DNA of 56,509 bases. Origin: Falsibacillus pallidus. GTDB taxonomy: Bacteria; Bacillota; Bacilli; Bacillales; DSM-25281. Shown in pieces: positions 27,819 through 36,902 of this stretch (positions within the stretch are counted from its first letter, which is position 1; every line of letters begins with the position of its first letter). The translations under genes and the position numbers were made by a program. The notes under the pieces are model-generated. The model did not search any database and was not told the origin of the DNA. It saw only the letters and a list, made by a program, of their open reading frames with translations. Where the stretch lies: positions 1 to 56,509 of the forward strand of contig NZ_QQAY01000020.1 in NCBI RefSeq assembly GCF_003350505.1. Direction: 5' to 3'.

Positions 27819-28436
27819 ATGGACAGCATCATTTTTGATTTAGATGGAACGTTGTGGGACTCGCGGGAAACCGTTTTAGAAGCATGGAATGAAAAGATTG
27901 AGCAGCATGAAAAATTGAATCAACCGTTAACAGCGGAAGATTTCAAACAGACAATGGGACTTCAGATGAAAGAGATTGGAGAGATCCTATTTCCCTCACT
28001 ATCGGCAGAGGAACGGGAAGTGTTCCTGCAGGAATGCTGTGATAGTGAATGCGATTATTTGAAAAAATCTGGCGGGAGCGTTTATGAAAATGTGGAAGAG
28101 GTGCTCAACGCACTGTCCAAAAAATATAAACTATTCATCGTCAGCAACTGCCAAGCGGGATATATCGAATCCTTTTATGACTATCACAAATTAGATCCGT
28201 TATTTTTAGACTTTGAAAATCCCGGCCGCACGGGGTTGTCCAAAGGGGAAAATATCAAATTGATCATGGAAAGAAACCATTTGGAGAGCCCCGTTTATGT
28301 AGGCGACACGGAAGGGGACCGCAAAGCGTCGGAATCTGCTGGCATCCCATTCGTTTATGCACGGTACGGATTTGGAGAAGTTGAGAAGTATGATTATGTA
28401 ATCGATGAATTCAGGGATCTATTAAGGTTGTTTTGA
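27819..28436 (+). CDS. HAD-family hydrolase (phosphoglycolate-phosphatase-like)
   Basis: A 205-residue HAD phosphatase with motif I D-L-D-G-T-L (F-D-L-D-G-T-L-W-D-S), a helical cap, motif II S-N-C, and motif III/IV Y-V-G-D-T-E-G-D-R. This is the PGP/beta-phosphoglucomutase-like subfamily that dephosphorylates small phosphometabolites. ATG 27819 has GAGGAGA upstream; an in-frame ATG at 27795 lacks a site. Ends at a terminator shared with the converging Nudix gene. Substrate unknown. Confidence 0.9.
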   Translation: MDSIIFDLDGTLWDSRETVLEAWNEKIEQHEKLNQPLTAEDFKQTMGLQMKEIGEILFPSLSAEEREVFLQECCDSECDYLKKSGGSVYENVEEVLNALSKKYKLFIVSNCQAGYIESFYDYHKLDPLFLDFENPGRTGLSKGENIKLIMERNHLESPVYVGDTEGDRKASESAGIPFVYARYGFGEVEKYDYVIDEFRDLLRLF

Positions 28437-28442
28437 GCAATG

Positions 28443-28488
28443 AAAAGGGAGTGCGTGTAGGACGATTTGTCCTTTGCACTCCCTTTTA
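28443..28488. terminator. Bidirectional terminator between HAD and Nudix genes
   Basis: AAAAGGGAGTGC / GCACTCCCTTTT, a perfect 12-bp stem with A and T tracts, between two converging genes. Confidence 0.9.
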
Positions 28489-28492
28489 TTAT

Positions 28493-29269
28493 TTAGCAAT
28501 ATTCTTTCTTGGCCTCGTATCTGCTAAGAAGTTCGTATGGCTTAACCTTGAATGTCTCATAGGGTAAATAATTGGCTTCCATGGCATCGAGGGTCCGGCT
28601 TCTAAATTGCTCTCTTGTAATATATTGATGAATATTTTCTCTAGTTAATTCAGTAAATGACACTTCCGACGTTTCATTTTCAGCTGGTCTTGGTTCACCA
28701 GATGTATACGTTCCTCTAAATACAACACCGGTTACCCCGGCTGTCATGTTTTGATAAATGCCAGTGATACCGAGGAGATGAACTTTGACTCCGGTTTCCT
28801 CGAAAATCTCCCGATGAACAGCCTCTTCCAACGTTTCGCCTTCTTCAACTTGGCCACCGGGCATTTCCATTGTATCTGAACGGTGGAAATTCCTGACCAG
28901 TAATACGTCGCCTGCATCATTTGTGATATATCCGCTGACTGATAGGATATGTCTTGGGACGTGATAGGTTGCCGTTGAGGATAAGAAATCTTCATTTCTG
29001 TCGATGTAAAGGTCTCCTGCTTCTACACTTTTCTCATTTGCTAATTTGTTGAGTTCACTATTTCTGATGAGTGTTTCAACTTGCTCGTAATGCTCCATGC
29101 TGTGATAATTCCAGACTTCCATGACCTCATCTCTATTATCATTCACCCAACGCCCGATTAATTTTGCACCGTGGCTCAAGTAATTGGGATAAATATAGGA
29201 ATGAAAGAAATGGTTAAACTCCTCCAGCGTTTCCGGGTTAACTTTATAAGTAATTCTTCTATAGATCAT
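28493..29269 (-). CDS. NIPSNAP-like/Nudix hydrolase fusion
   Basis: A 258-residue two-domain protein. Residues 1-95 resemble a NIPSNAP/ABM ferredoxin-like domain (I-Y-R-R-I-T-Y-K-V, E-F-N-H-F-F, G-R-W-V, E-V-M-E-V-W). Residues 105-258 are a Nudix hydrolase with the box G-G-Q-V-E-E-G-E-T-L-E-E-A-V-H-R-E-I-F-E-E-T-G (139-161), all key Glu/Arg residues present. ATG 29269 is chosen because AAGGGGG lies before it; a longer frame to 29302 has no site. The substrate is unknown. Confidence 0.85.
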   Translation of the reverse strand: MIYRRITYKVNPETLEEFNHFFHSYIYPNYLSHGAKLIGRWVNDNRDEVMEVWNYHSMEHYEQVETLIRNSELNKLANEKSVEAGDLYIDRNEDFLSSTATYHVPRHILSVSGYITNDAGDVLLVRNFHRSDTMEMPGGQVEEGETLEEAVHREIFEETGVKVHLLGITGIYQNMTAGVTGVVFRGTYTSGEPRPAENETSEVSFTELTRENIHQYITREQFRSRTLDAMEANYLPYETFKVKPYELLSRYEAKKEYC

Positions 29270-29350
29270 ATTTGATTCCCCCTTGTTCAATAAGTTCCAC
29301 AAAGGGGACTGTTTTTCCTTTTAAATGGGAAATCGATCGTATTTTTGAAA

Positions 29351-29404
29351 ATTCGCTCGCAAATCCTGAATTACGCTCGTAAAATTGACTTTTCGCTCGC
29401 AAAA
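29351..29404. repeat. Three copies of CGCTCG[C/T]AAA at a 20-bp period
   Basis: CGCTCG at 29354, 29374 and 29394, each with T(T/A) before and (C/T)AAA after; spacers differ. Resembles in design the CTATGCGC array at 4748. An open frame over it (29345-29584) has no ribosome site. Confidence 0.7.
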
Positions 29405-29743
29405 GGCGGGGAGTATGCTCTATGTGAGTTTCTTTTCTCGAATGAGCACTCAGTCAAACCAAGTAATCCCCATCCAAACCACACAAATACCCCCTCGCGC
29501 ATCCCGGTCTATCAACATTTTTTCACTTTAACGTATAAAACGAATTCTGCTTCAAAATACCTCCTAAATACCTATAAAATTTAATATTTGTAATAAATAT
29601 CCATGTTAAATGACAAGCTATCATACTTTTATCACCAATAATCAGCTCCAGTTACTCATACCATTTACCTGTAAATTATCTTGAAATGAGAGTAAAAATA
29701 GTAAGAAAATAACAGACACGTTTCGACAAAGATCTGAGTGAAT

Positions 29744-29772
29744 TTGACCAAAAAATGAACAGGTGATAAATA
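29744..29772 (+). promoter_or_regulatory. Probable promoter of the Tad pilus operon
   Basis: TTGACC (29744-29749), 17-bp spacer, TAAATA (29767-29772). It lies 194 bp before cpaB and upstream of the TAGGAAA elements. The 696-bp spacer 29270-29965 otherwise contains the 20-bp repeats and AT-rich sequence. Confidence 0.45.
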
Positions 29773-29820
29773 CATATAAGGACGTTTGTGACATTTTTTT
29801 GAATAATTGTGTTTCTTTTT

Positions 29821-29906
29821 TAGGAAATCGAGGTATTTATAGGAAATGAATGGAACACTTTTCCTAAATATGCTACAAAATTACCATTTTACACATGTTT
29901 AGGAAC
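29821..29906 (+). promoter_or_regulatory. Cluster of TAGGAAA elements upstream of cpaB
   Basis: TAGGAAA at 29821 and 29840, its inverse TTTCCTA at 29860, and TAGGAAC at 29900: roughly 20-bp spacing between the first three. Probably a regulator binding site for the pilus operon; the regulator is not identifiable. Confidence 0.45.
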
Positions 29907-29965
29907 TTTGTTGAGCCATATACGTATCGGTATGAAAGCCAAGTCAATGGAAGAGAGGTCAAGGA

Positions 29966-30772
29966 ATGTTAGAGTCGAAGCGTAAAGCAATCATTTTTAT
30001 CGTGATATCCGTATTACTCGCAGCAACAGCAGGTTTCCTGGTGTTAAAGAAAGTGCAGGCATTAAATACAAATCTGGGAACCAGTGTAAAAATCTTTGTT
30101 GCCAAGGATACTATCCCTTCGAGGTCCCTCATTACACCGGATGATGTCAAAACCGAAGAAATCCCAAAGAAATATTTGAAAAAGGGATACCATATTACGG
30201 ATGTTAATGACTTGGTCAATAAAGTGTCGGTAGTGCCTTTAGCCAATGGAGACATCATCACGAAAAATGTCTTAAAGACCGCATCTGAAGTGGTCGATGA
30301 GAATAATCGATTGATTACATTGGCTCAAAATGAACGTGTGTTTTTTGATGAACAATTATTTTCACTAGATCGTGTCGATCTTATCGTCTCTGACCGCTTT
30401 TCCGGTAAGGAAGAAACAAAGATTTTTATGCGGGATGTTAAAGTGGCGCGAGTGTCAGATAATAGCAAGATGATTCAGGTTGAAGTTCCGCTGGACAAAG
30501 TTCCCGACTTGATTCAAATGCAGAACTATGCGGACAGCCTGCGGGTCATCAAAGCAAACGTAGGAAAATCCGAGTCATCAGATTCAAGACCAGCTGCTGA
30601 GGATCAGGAAGAAAAAACACCAACTGAACAAAAAACACCAACAGAACAAAAGACCGAAACAAAGCCGGAAACAAAACCAGCAGCGCAGCCAAAAGAACAG
30701 AAGCCGACACAAAAGCAGCCAGCTAAAGATACAAGCAAACAACCAGCGAAAACAACTACGAAAAAGCCATAA
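29966..30772 (+). CDS. cpaB: Flp pilus assembly protein CpaB/RcpC (SAF domain)
   Basis: A 268-residue membrane-anchored periphery protein. One N-terminal membrane helix (about 7-27) and then a SAF-type domain (V-K-I-F-V-A-K-D-T-I-P-S-R-S-L-I-T-P-D-D-V) and the RcpC/CpaB region. The last ~65 residues are a low-complexity Lys/Pro/Thr/Gln tail with T-E-Q-K repeats, possibly contacting peptidoglycan. In Tad systems CpaB organises the pilus channel. First gene of the tad operon; start ATG with GAGAGGTCAAGG upstream. Confidence 0.88.
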   Translation: MLESKRKAIIFIVISVLLAATAGFLVLKKVQALNTNLGTSVKIFVAKDTIPSRSLITPDDVKTEEIPKKYLKKGYHITDVNDLVNKVSVVPLANGDIITKNVLKTASEVVDENNRLITLAQNERVFFDEQLFSLDRVDLIVSDRFSGKEETKIFMRDVKVARVSDNSKMIQVEVPLDKVPDLIQMQNYADSLRVIKANVGKSESSDSRPAAEDQEEKTPTEQKTPTEQKTETKPETKPAAQPKEQKPTQKQPAKDTSKQPAKTTTKKP

Positions 30773-30805
30773 TCATTTGACACATAACGTTAACGGAGGG
30801 TCCAT

Positions 30806-31954
30806 ATGAGCAAGGAAAATCAACTATTCCTAGTAGGAGAAGATAATGAATTGAATCAAAGTCTGGTGGAAACTCTTAATCCTTCTTTTGAAGTCATCTA
30901 TATCCCACACCATTCATGGGCCAATGAATTAAGAAAATATGAACCTATTATTGTCCTATTCTATCAGGGTGAAAATCAATCTCCGGTGGAATCAATCAAG
31001 GAACTGGGGCTGGATTTTCCAAATGCATCTTCCCTATATGTCCATTCAGAGGAGGACTTTGATCTGCTGCGGGAAGCAACCAGAGCGGGAGCCGAGGATT
31101 TCATTGTCTTCCCCGATGAGAGAGATGTTATTGAAGAACGAATCAATCAGCTGTTTCAGCAGCATCAAACAAGGTCGGAAGCAGCGGTTTCTTCTGGAAC
31201 CTATAAACGGGGGAACGGAAAGATTTTCGCATTTTACAGCGGTAAGGGAGGAGCGGGAAAGACCTTGCTCAGTACAGCCTTTGCCCAGACATTGAAATTT
31301 GAATCTACCGCCCAAGTGATTCATATCGATTTCAACTTGCAATACGGCGGTTCAGAAACGTACTTGGGGATTGAAAGCAATCGTTCCTTGATCGACCTTC
31401 TTCCAGTCATTAATGAATTAAATGAACACCATATAAAGAATATTTCTGAGCATGAATCCCATTCCAAATTAGAGGTGCTGGTAAGTCCCCGGGATGCAGA
31501 AATGGCTGAAAAAATAGATGAAGATTTTGTTATACGGCTGTTAAGGGCGTGCAAGCGAAGCTATGACTTTATCATCATCGACTTGCCGTCCACTATCGAT
31601 GTGAAGACATATACCGCCTTGGAGGAAGCTGACCATATCTATTACGTTATGACTCTTGATACCCCTGCCATAAGAGTTCTAAAGCATGTCGAAGATTTAC
31701 TGAACAGGCTGGGAGTTCACACGCAAAATCGTATGGAGTTGGTCATTAACTTTACTGGAAGGGAAAACGAGCTTACCAAAAAAGACATTGAGAAATTTGT
31801 AGATATACCGATTTCAACAGAGATTAGACGGGATATTAAGGGCGTTCAGGCAGCCATCAATCAAGGTGAGCCGTTAAGGAAAGGTATTAAGGAAAAGAAG
31901 TTGACTGCACCTGCAAAGGATATTCAAAAATGGGTTACCGCTATGTTGAAATGA
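30806..31954 (+). CDS. tadZ: Pilus localization ATPase TadZ/CpaE
   Basis: A 382-residue MinD/ParA-superfamily protein with an N-terminal receiver-like domain (about 1-120; the G-A-E-D-F-I and Asp positions resemble CheY folds) and a deviant Walker A S-G-K-G-G-A-G-K-T (145-153). TadZ places the Tad machine at the cell pole or chosen site. Own ribosome site (ACGGAGG). Second gene of the tad operon, followed by tadA. Confidence 0.9.
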   Translation: MSKENQLFLVGEDNELNQSLVETLNPSFEVIYIPHHSWANELRKYEPIIVLFYQGENQSPVESIKELGLDFPNASSLYVHSEEDFDLLREATRAGAEDFIVFPDERDVIEERINQLFQQHQTRSEAAVSSGTYKRGNGKIFAFYSGKGGAGKTLLSTAFAQTLKFESTAQVIHIDFNLQYGGSETYLGIESNRSLIDLLPVINELNEHHIKNISEHESHSKLEVLVSPRDAEMAEKIDEDFVIRLLRACKRSYDFIIIDLPSTIDVKTYTALEEADHIYYVMTLDTPAIRVLKHVEDLLNRLGVHTQNRMELVINFTGRENELTKKDIEKFVDIPISTEIRRDIKGVQAAINQGEPLRKGIKEKKLTAPAKDIQKWVTAMLK

Positions 31955-31981
31955 GTGATCTAAATAGAAAGGGGTGAGGAG

Positions 31982-33361
31982 ATGTCACTCTTTCAGAGAA
32001 ATCAGAAGCAGGAGAAAAAGAATATTCTTCTTGAAGAAAGAATCCCTTCATCAGCAAACCCATATATAGAGGAATTGATTGAGCATTATAAGACGAGGTT
32101 GTTGACTGAGACAAACTTAGAAGAGTTGACCAGTCTTCGCTCGGGAGAAAGAAGACTGTCAATCGAACGGCTCGTAAATCAGTTCATGGCAGAAGAAAAG
32201 GTCGTCATCCCAAGTCATGACAAAGAATCCATGCTTTCAAGATTAATAGATGAAAGCGTAGGCTTCGGTCCGTTGGAACCCTTGCTGCAGGACGACAGCA
32301 TTACAGAAATATTGGTGAACGGCCCTTCAGAAGTGTTCATTGAGAAAAACGGGAAATTACAAAAATCTGCTGTTGCGTTTAAGAACGAGGAGCATGTAAG
32401 GCATATCATTGACCGTGTCGTAGCACCCCTTGGGAGAAGGATTGATGAAAGTTCGCCTATGGTTGATGCAAGGTTGCCCGATGGCAGCCGTGTAAATGCG
32501 GTCATCCCCCCCATTAGTTTAAATGGGACATTAATCTCGATCCGAAAGTTTAAAAAGACGCCATTTGAAATGGAAGACTTGATGGACTATGGAACATTTA
32601 CAGGTGACATGGCCATATTCCTTGAAGCGATCGTCAAGTCAAAAATGAATATTTTAGTTTCTGGTGGGACGGGGAGCGGGAAAACAACCCTCCTCAATGC
32701 GATGGCTAAATCGATTCCGCTTAAAGAGCGCGTAATTACAATAGAAGATTCTGCTGAGTTGCGCCTTAACCGGGCCAGTGTCGTTGGAATGGAAGCAAGA
32801 CCCGCCAATGTGGAAGGATCAGGTGAAGTAACCATCCGCAGTCTGGTAAAGAATGCACTTCGTATGCGTCCTGACAGAATCATTGTCGGGGAGGTCAGGG
32901 GATCCGAGGCCTTTGATATGCTTCAAGCAATGAATACCGGTCATGAAGGATCAATTACAACTGTCCATGCAAACTCACCGTCAGATGCCATCAGCCGGAT
33001 TGAAGGGATGGTCGTCATGGCCGGGATGGATTTGCCGACTCATATTATACGTGAATACATTGTCGGCGCATTGGATTTCATCGTTCAAGCTGAACGTTTG
33101 TCCGATGGGAAAAGAAAAATCATGAACATATCTGAAGTGTACGTGAATGATGAAAATCAAATAAAAGTTCAAGATATTTTCGTCTTTGAAAGAACCGGCC
33201 TTGGAAAAAACGGCGAAGTCATAGGGGAGTTCAAGCCAACGGGAATCCGTCCAAGATGCTTGAATCGACTGAGAATTCATGGAGTCGACATCGATGATTC
33301 CTTGTTTCAGCCAAAGGAGGGGATGAACCATGCAGCTGTTGACCGTATCCATACTTTATAG
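31982..33361 (+). CDS. tadA: Pilus assembly ATPase TadA/CpaF
   Basis: The secretion ATPase that powers both extension and retraction of Tad pili. 459 residues: N-terminal domain with L-I-D-E-S-V-G-F-G-P-L-E-P-L-L (90-102), I-T-E-I-L-V-N-G, Walker A GGTGSGKTT (228-236), then R-N-A-L-R-M-R-P-D-R-I-I-V-G-E-V-R-G Walker B and the MNTGHEGS..HAN box. Length normal. It overlaps tadB by 32 bases, which suggests tight coupling. Confidence 0.95.
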   Translation: MSLFQRNQKQEKKNILLEERIPSSANPYIEELIEHYKTRLLTETNLEELTSLRSGERRLSIERLVNQFMAEEKVVIPSHDKESMLSRLIDESVGFGPLEPLLQDDSITEILVNGPSEVFIEKNGKLQKSAVAFKNEEHVRHIIDRVVAPLGRRIDESSPMVDARLPDGSRVNAVIPPISLNGTLISIRKFKKTPFEMEDLMDYGTFTGDMAIFLEAIVKSKMNILVSGGTGSGKTTLLNAMAKSIPLKERVITIEDSAELRLNRASVVGMEARPANVEGSGEVTIRSLVKNALRMRPDRIIVGEVRGSEAFDMLQAMNTGHEGSITTVHANSPSDAISRIEGMVVMAGMDLPTHIIREYIVGALDFIVQAERLSDGKRKIMNISEVYVNDENQIKVQDIFVFERTGLGKNGEVIGEFKPTGIRPRCLNRLRIHGVDIDDSLFQPKEGMNHAAVDRIHTL

Positions 33362-34262
33362 TTTAGCCATCTTGTGTTTTCTATGGGGCTTATACTTCTT
33401 TCTTGGCTATCGCAGCCAAAAACGAGAATGGAAACAGAAGGTCAATGAATGGTACCCGGAGCAAAAGAGGAAAAGCTCAATCAGTGTCATAGGCGACAGA
33501 TTTGATCAGTCGAAAATGGCGGAATCCCTGACAATGAAACTACAGAACTCAAATCTTCACCTTCTGCCATCAGAATACTTAGGGATTCATGTGCTGGGAG
33601 CACTAGTTTTATTTGTTCTTTTATTCAATATTTTCAAACTCCCAATAAAGCTGGTCATCCTGATTATTCCGGGGATTTTGATCGCCTCACACTTTCTATT
33701 ATTCTACTTGCGAAAGAATAAATATGAAGAACGTTTCAACAATCAGCTTGCCGATATTTGCCGGCTGTTGGGCAACGGGGCGAGATCGGGACTCACGATT
33801 AATCAGGGAATCGAAATGGCTGCTAGGGAGGTGCCGTCACCAGCTGGTGACGAATTCCGTAGGATCGCCAACGAACTTAAACTTGGCGTCCCCCTCGAGA
33901 CTGCACTTCGATCTATGCAAAAACGCAATCAATCAAGGGAGTTCCAACTCTTTATTGCGACGATTTTAATTCAAAAGAAAACGGGAGGCAACCTAGCTGC
34001 CACATTGGATTCCATGTCAAGCACACTGGAAGATCGCAAGATATTGAATCAAACGATTAAAACGATGACATCGGAACAACGTTATATTTCTATCATTGTT
34101 CCTGTTATGCCGATCTTTATCGTCCTGATGATGAATAACATCATCGATGGATTTACAGATTCATTGCGAACCGTTCCCGGAATGATCATACTTGGTCTTT
34201 TCTTATCAGGAATTGTCCTCTCATTCTTCCTTATTCGAAAAATTACAAACATAAAGGTGTAG
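33330..34262 (+). CDS. tadB: Tad inner-membrane platform protein TadB
   Basis: A 310-residue type II secretion F-domain protein with one N-terminal span, a pair of spans near 88-130, and two at the C-terminus; the F-domain segment reads L-A-D-I-C-R-L-L-G-N-G-A-R-S-G-L-T-I-N-Q-G-I. The start ATG lies inside the end of tadA after AAAGGAGG. It forms the membrane platform with TadC; four bases separate the two genes. Confidence 0.92.
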   Translation: MQLLTVSILYSLAILCFLWGLYFFLGYRSQKREWKQKVNEWYPEQKRKSSISVIGDRFDQSKMAESLTMKLQNSNLHLLPSEYLGIHVLGALVLFVLLFNIFKLPIKLVILIIPGILIASHFLLFYLRKNKYEERFNNQLADICRLLGNGARSGLTINQGIEMAAREVPSPAGDEFRRIANELKLGVPLETALRSMQKRNQSREFQLFIATILIQKKTGGNLAATLDSMSSTLEDRKILNQTIKTMTSEQRYISIIVPVMPIFIVLMMNNIIDGFTDSLRTVPGMIILGLFLSGIVLSFFLIRKITNIKV

Positions 34263-34265
34263 ATT

Positions 34266-35207
34266 ATGGATGCCATCATTCTATTAACGATTCTTTTATT
34301 TTGGATTACCTTCGTCATCGCTATCAGTCATGTTTTCACCTATTTAAAGGAAAAGAGGATGCTGATTGACCATATTTCAGACGTAACCGATGTAGATGTA
34401 TTTGAAAAGAAAAAAAGAAAGAAAAAGAGTGGAAGCCTTATTCAGAAGCTCACTAAATACGCAGATGAATTTGCGGATCTCGGTCAAAGAATTAACTTCT
34501 TCAGTGAAAATCAAGATGTAAAGGATTGGCTGCGAAAGTCCGGAAACAAGTATGAATTGTCTGTAGAACAATTCCAAGGATTGAAAATCGTATTATTATT
34601 AATCGGGTTTATTTCAGGTTTTTTGGCATTGGTCATTGGCCTTCCGTTATCTCAATATGCGCTTGTATTGAACCCGATAATCGGATTTTTCTTGCCGATC
34701 ATTATTGTAAGGAATCAGGCCAAGAAGCGCCAGGATGCACTGAGACACGACTTGCCCGACTTTTTAGATACAATCAGCACCAGCCTTCAAGCAGGTGTCA
34801 GCTTAGATCAAGCATTAAGGGAGGTGATACGGTTCTTTGAGGGTCCTCTTAGGGAAGAATTCTCGAGATTCAACCAAGAAATCGATCTAGGAGTTCAAAG
34901 AGAAACCGCTTATCGCAATTTATTGGAGAGAAATGACAACCCTGAGTTTCAAAGCTTAATTAAATCCTTATTGCAAGGTTTGAAATTAGGAGTTCCGATT
35001 GCCACGACCTTTAAAGTTCAGGCTGAGGACATGAGGCAATTCCGAGAGGAGCAGGTGAAGGAGCTTGCAGCCAAAGCATCTCCTAAAGTAACACTTGTTA
35101 CGACATTCGTCGTCGCACCGGTATCCATTCTCATGATCGCGGGATTAATGATCTTGAACATGATTTACGGGGAAAACAGCATTTTAAATCTATTTAAAAA
35201 CTTATAA
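34266..35207 (+). CDS. tadC: Tad inner-membrane platform protein TadC
   Basis: A 313-residue paralogue of TadB: a first span, a charged region, two spans near 105-150, the F-domain (L-P-D-F-L-D-T-I-S-T-S-L-Q-A-G-V-S-L-D-Q-A), and a C-terminal span. ATG just after tadB with AAGGTG. Completes the conserved tadZ-tadA-tadB-tadC core. Confidence 0.92.
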   Translation: MDAIILLTILLFWITFVIAISHVFTYLKEKRMLIDHISDVTDVDVFEKKKRKKKSGSLIQKLTKYADEFADLGQRINFFSENQDVKDWLRKSGNKYELSVEQFQGLKIVLLLIGFISGFLALVIGLPLSQYALVLNPIIGFFLPIIIVRNQAKKRQDALRHDLPDFLDTISTSLQAGVSLDQALREVIRFFEGPLREEFSRFNQEIDLGVQRETAYRNLLERNDNPEFQSLIKSLLQGLKLGVPIATTFKVQAEDMRQFREEQVKELAAKASPKVTLVTTFVVAPVSILMIAGLMILNMIYGENSILNLFKNL

Positions 35208-35223
35208 ATGGAGGAAACAAAAA

Positions 35224-35442
35224 ATGAATAAACTGACAGAACTTTATGTAAAAGCATCAATAAAGGTACAAGAAATGATCAGAAATGAAAAAGGCTCCCA
35301 AACATTGGAATGGATAGGGATCGCAGCGGTAGTTGTGATTGTAGTTGGAATCATTTCAACAGCTTTTTCAAATAATAATGAATTTGGAAACAAAGTTGTT
35401 GAAAAGTTTAATTCTCTAATCGGGCAGATTGGAGGCAACTAA
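35224..35442 (+). CDS. Flp-type (class III) prepilin
   Basis: A 72-residue pilin with a 24-residue basic leader ending in G, then S-Q-T-L-E-W-I-G-I-A-A-V-V-V-I-V-V. Processing between G24 and S25 would leave the glutamate at position +5 (E29), the hallmark of Flp/type IV pilins, with Trp where Tyr is usual at +6. The mature protein is about 48 residues, a single hydrophobic helix plus short tail: the likely major Flp pilin. TGGAGGAA site. No prepilin peptidase lies in the window. Confidence 0.9.
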   Translation: MNKLTELYVKASIKVQEMIRNEKGSQTLEWIGIAAVVVIVVGIISTAFSNNNEFGNKVVEKFNSLIGQIGGN

Positions 35443-35460
35443 TTTCATTTATTCGGGGGA

Positions 35461-36852
35461 ATGAAAGTGATAAACAGAATTGTGGTATTAATTATTGCCC
35501 TCTTTCTTCTCGGGGGCTGCAGCAATGAAGGATCAAAAAAAGTAGAAAATACAAAACAAGCAAGTGAATCAACACACCCATCGCAAGATCAAAACTCGAA
35601 AAATGTTTCCGTTAACACTAAAGACAAATTTGATGAATTTTTCTCCGGTATTCCAGAAGTTCCAAAAGATGAAAATGGATTTATTCATCAAAAAAATGGT
35701 GAATATGCTGGAGTTTGGGATGGATGGCGAGAAAAGCTGGCAGCTGATATAAAGGACTTGCCCCCACTGCCCGAAAAACCAACTGAAAAGCAGTATGACC
35801 AATATTTTAAGTATATTTATTCATTAGTGTCACAAGATTTTCCAGATCCTCAGGAAATGACAAAAAAACTTGAATTTTCAATGTATGGCAACCCCGATTT
35901 GCCAGATAACCGTTATCAATTTAAAGATCATTTTAATATTGAGATAATCTTGGATTCCAGCGGCAGCATGGCGAAAAAAATCAATGGTAAATCTCAGATG
36001 GAGCTAGCTAAAGACGCAATCCAACAATTTATTTCAAAAGCACCCGAAGATGCAAATATTTCTCTGCGTGTTTACGGACACAAGGGTACTGGGTCAGATG
36101 ATGACAAACAAAAATCCTGTTCAAGCATCGAACAGGTATATGGGTTTAAGAAGTTTAACAAAGAGGAGTTTAGTAATGCATTAAACAAATTTAAACCCAG
36201 CGGATGGACCCCGATCGCGAGTGCCTTGGAAGAATCCAAGAAAGCATTTGAAGAATACGATTCTAAGGAATCTACAAATCTTATTTATTTAGTGAGCGAC
36301 GGAATAGAAACTTGTGGCGGTGATCCGGTAAAAGTAGCGAAATCCTTTGGGGATTCTAATATTTCCCCTATTATCAATGTAATTGGTTTTAATGTTGATT
36401 CAAAAGCGCAAAAACAACTCCAAGATGTTGCCAGCAGTGCCAATGGATTTTATTCAACCGTTTCAAATGGAGATCAATTAACAAAAGAATTTAAGCGGGC
36501 ACAGCAAGTAATGGATAAGTGGGAGGATTGGAAAAAAGGGGCTTTATCTGACGCAGAGGTAAAAAAAGTAGATGATTATTTTGAGATTTTAGCATTCTTG
36601 AATGATTGGGATCTAAAAGGGCTTACTCAAGGGAATAATTTAGATTCTGTGGCAACCTTCTTACTGAATCAAGGGAAATACAATTATAACCAAAAAGAAG
36701 AAATTGATAAGAGAATTCGCAATAATATAGAACTTGAAAGGGAAACATTTAAAGATCTTAAGGAAGAACTTAATAGTTTAAGTAAAGAGAACTACGAAAA
36801 AATCAAAAAAGAAATAAACGAAAAATACAATACAAATACGATTCCAAACTAA
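35461..36852 (+). CDS. Von Willebrand factor A lipoprotein, Tad locus (paralogue 1)
   Basis: A 463-residue lipoprotein: signal peptide with lipobox L-G-G-C (Cys20), low-complexity linker, and a VWA domain with the complete metal-ion site D-S-S-G-S (165-169), the Thr in W-T-P-I-A and the Asp in L-V-S-D-G. A helical Lys/Glu-rich tail follows. The closest relative in the window is the gene at 42144. GTG 35467 is as likely a start as ATG 35461, since GGGGGA abuts the ATG. VWA proteins in Tad loci often act as adhesins or tip proteins. The gene is visibly AT-richer than tadABC. Confidence 0.9.
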   Translation: MKVINRIVVLIIALFLLGGCSNEGSKKVENTKQASESTHPSQDQNSKNVSVNTKDKFDEFFSGIPEVPKDENGFIHQKNGEYAGVWDGWREKLAADIKDLPPLPEKPTEKQYDQYFKYIYSLVSQDFPDPQEMTKKLEFSMYGNPDLPDNRYQFKDHFNIEIILDSSGSMAKKINGKSQMELAKDAIQQFISKAPEDANISLRVYGHKGTGSDDDKQKSCSSIEQVYGFKKFNKEEFSNALNKFKPSGWTPIASALEESKKAFEEYDSKESTNLIYLVSDGIETCGGDPVKVAKSFGDSNISPIINVIGFNVDSKAQKQLQDVASSANGFYSTVSNGDQLTKEFKRAQQVMDKWEDWKKGALSDAEVKKVDDYFEILAFLNDWDLKGLTQGNNLDSVATFLLNQGKYNYNQKEEIDKRIRNNIELERETFKDLKEELNSLSKENYEKIKKEINEKYNTNTIPN

Positions 36853-36902
36853 ACTTCGATGAGTAAAGCATAAAACCTTATGAATAGAAAGGGAATGGAA
36901 CG

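Noticed and set aside
29345-29584. 79-codon open frame over the CGCTCG repeats
   Set aside because: No ribosome site, lies on periodic non-coding repeats, unusual composition.
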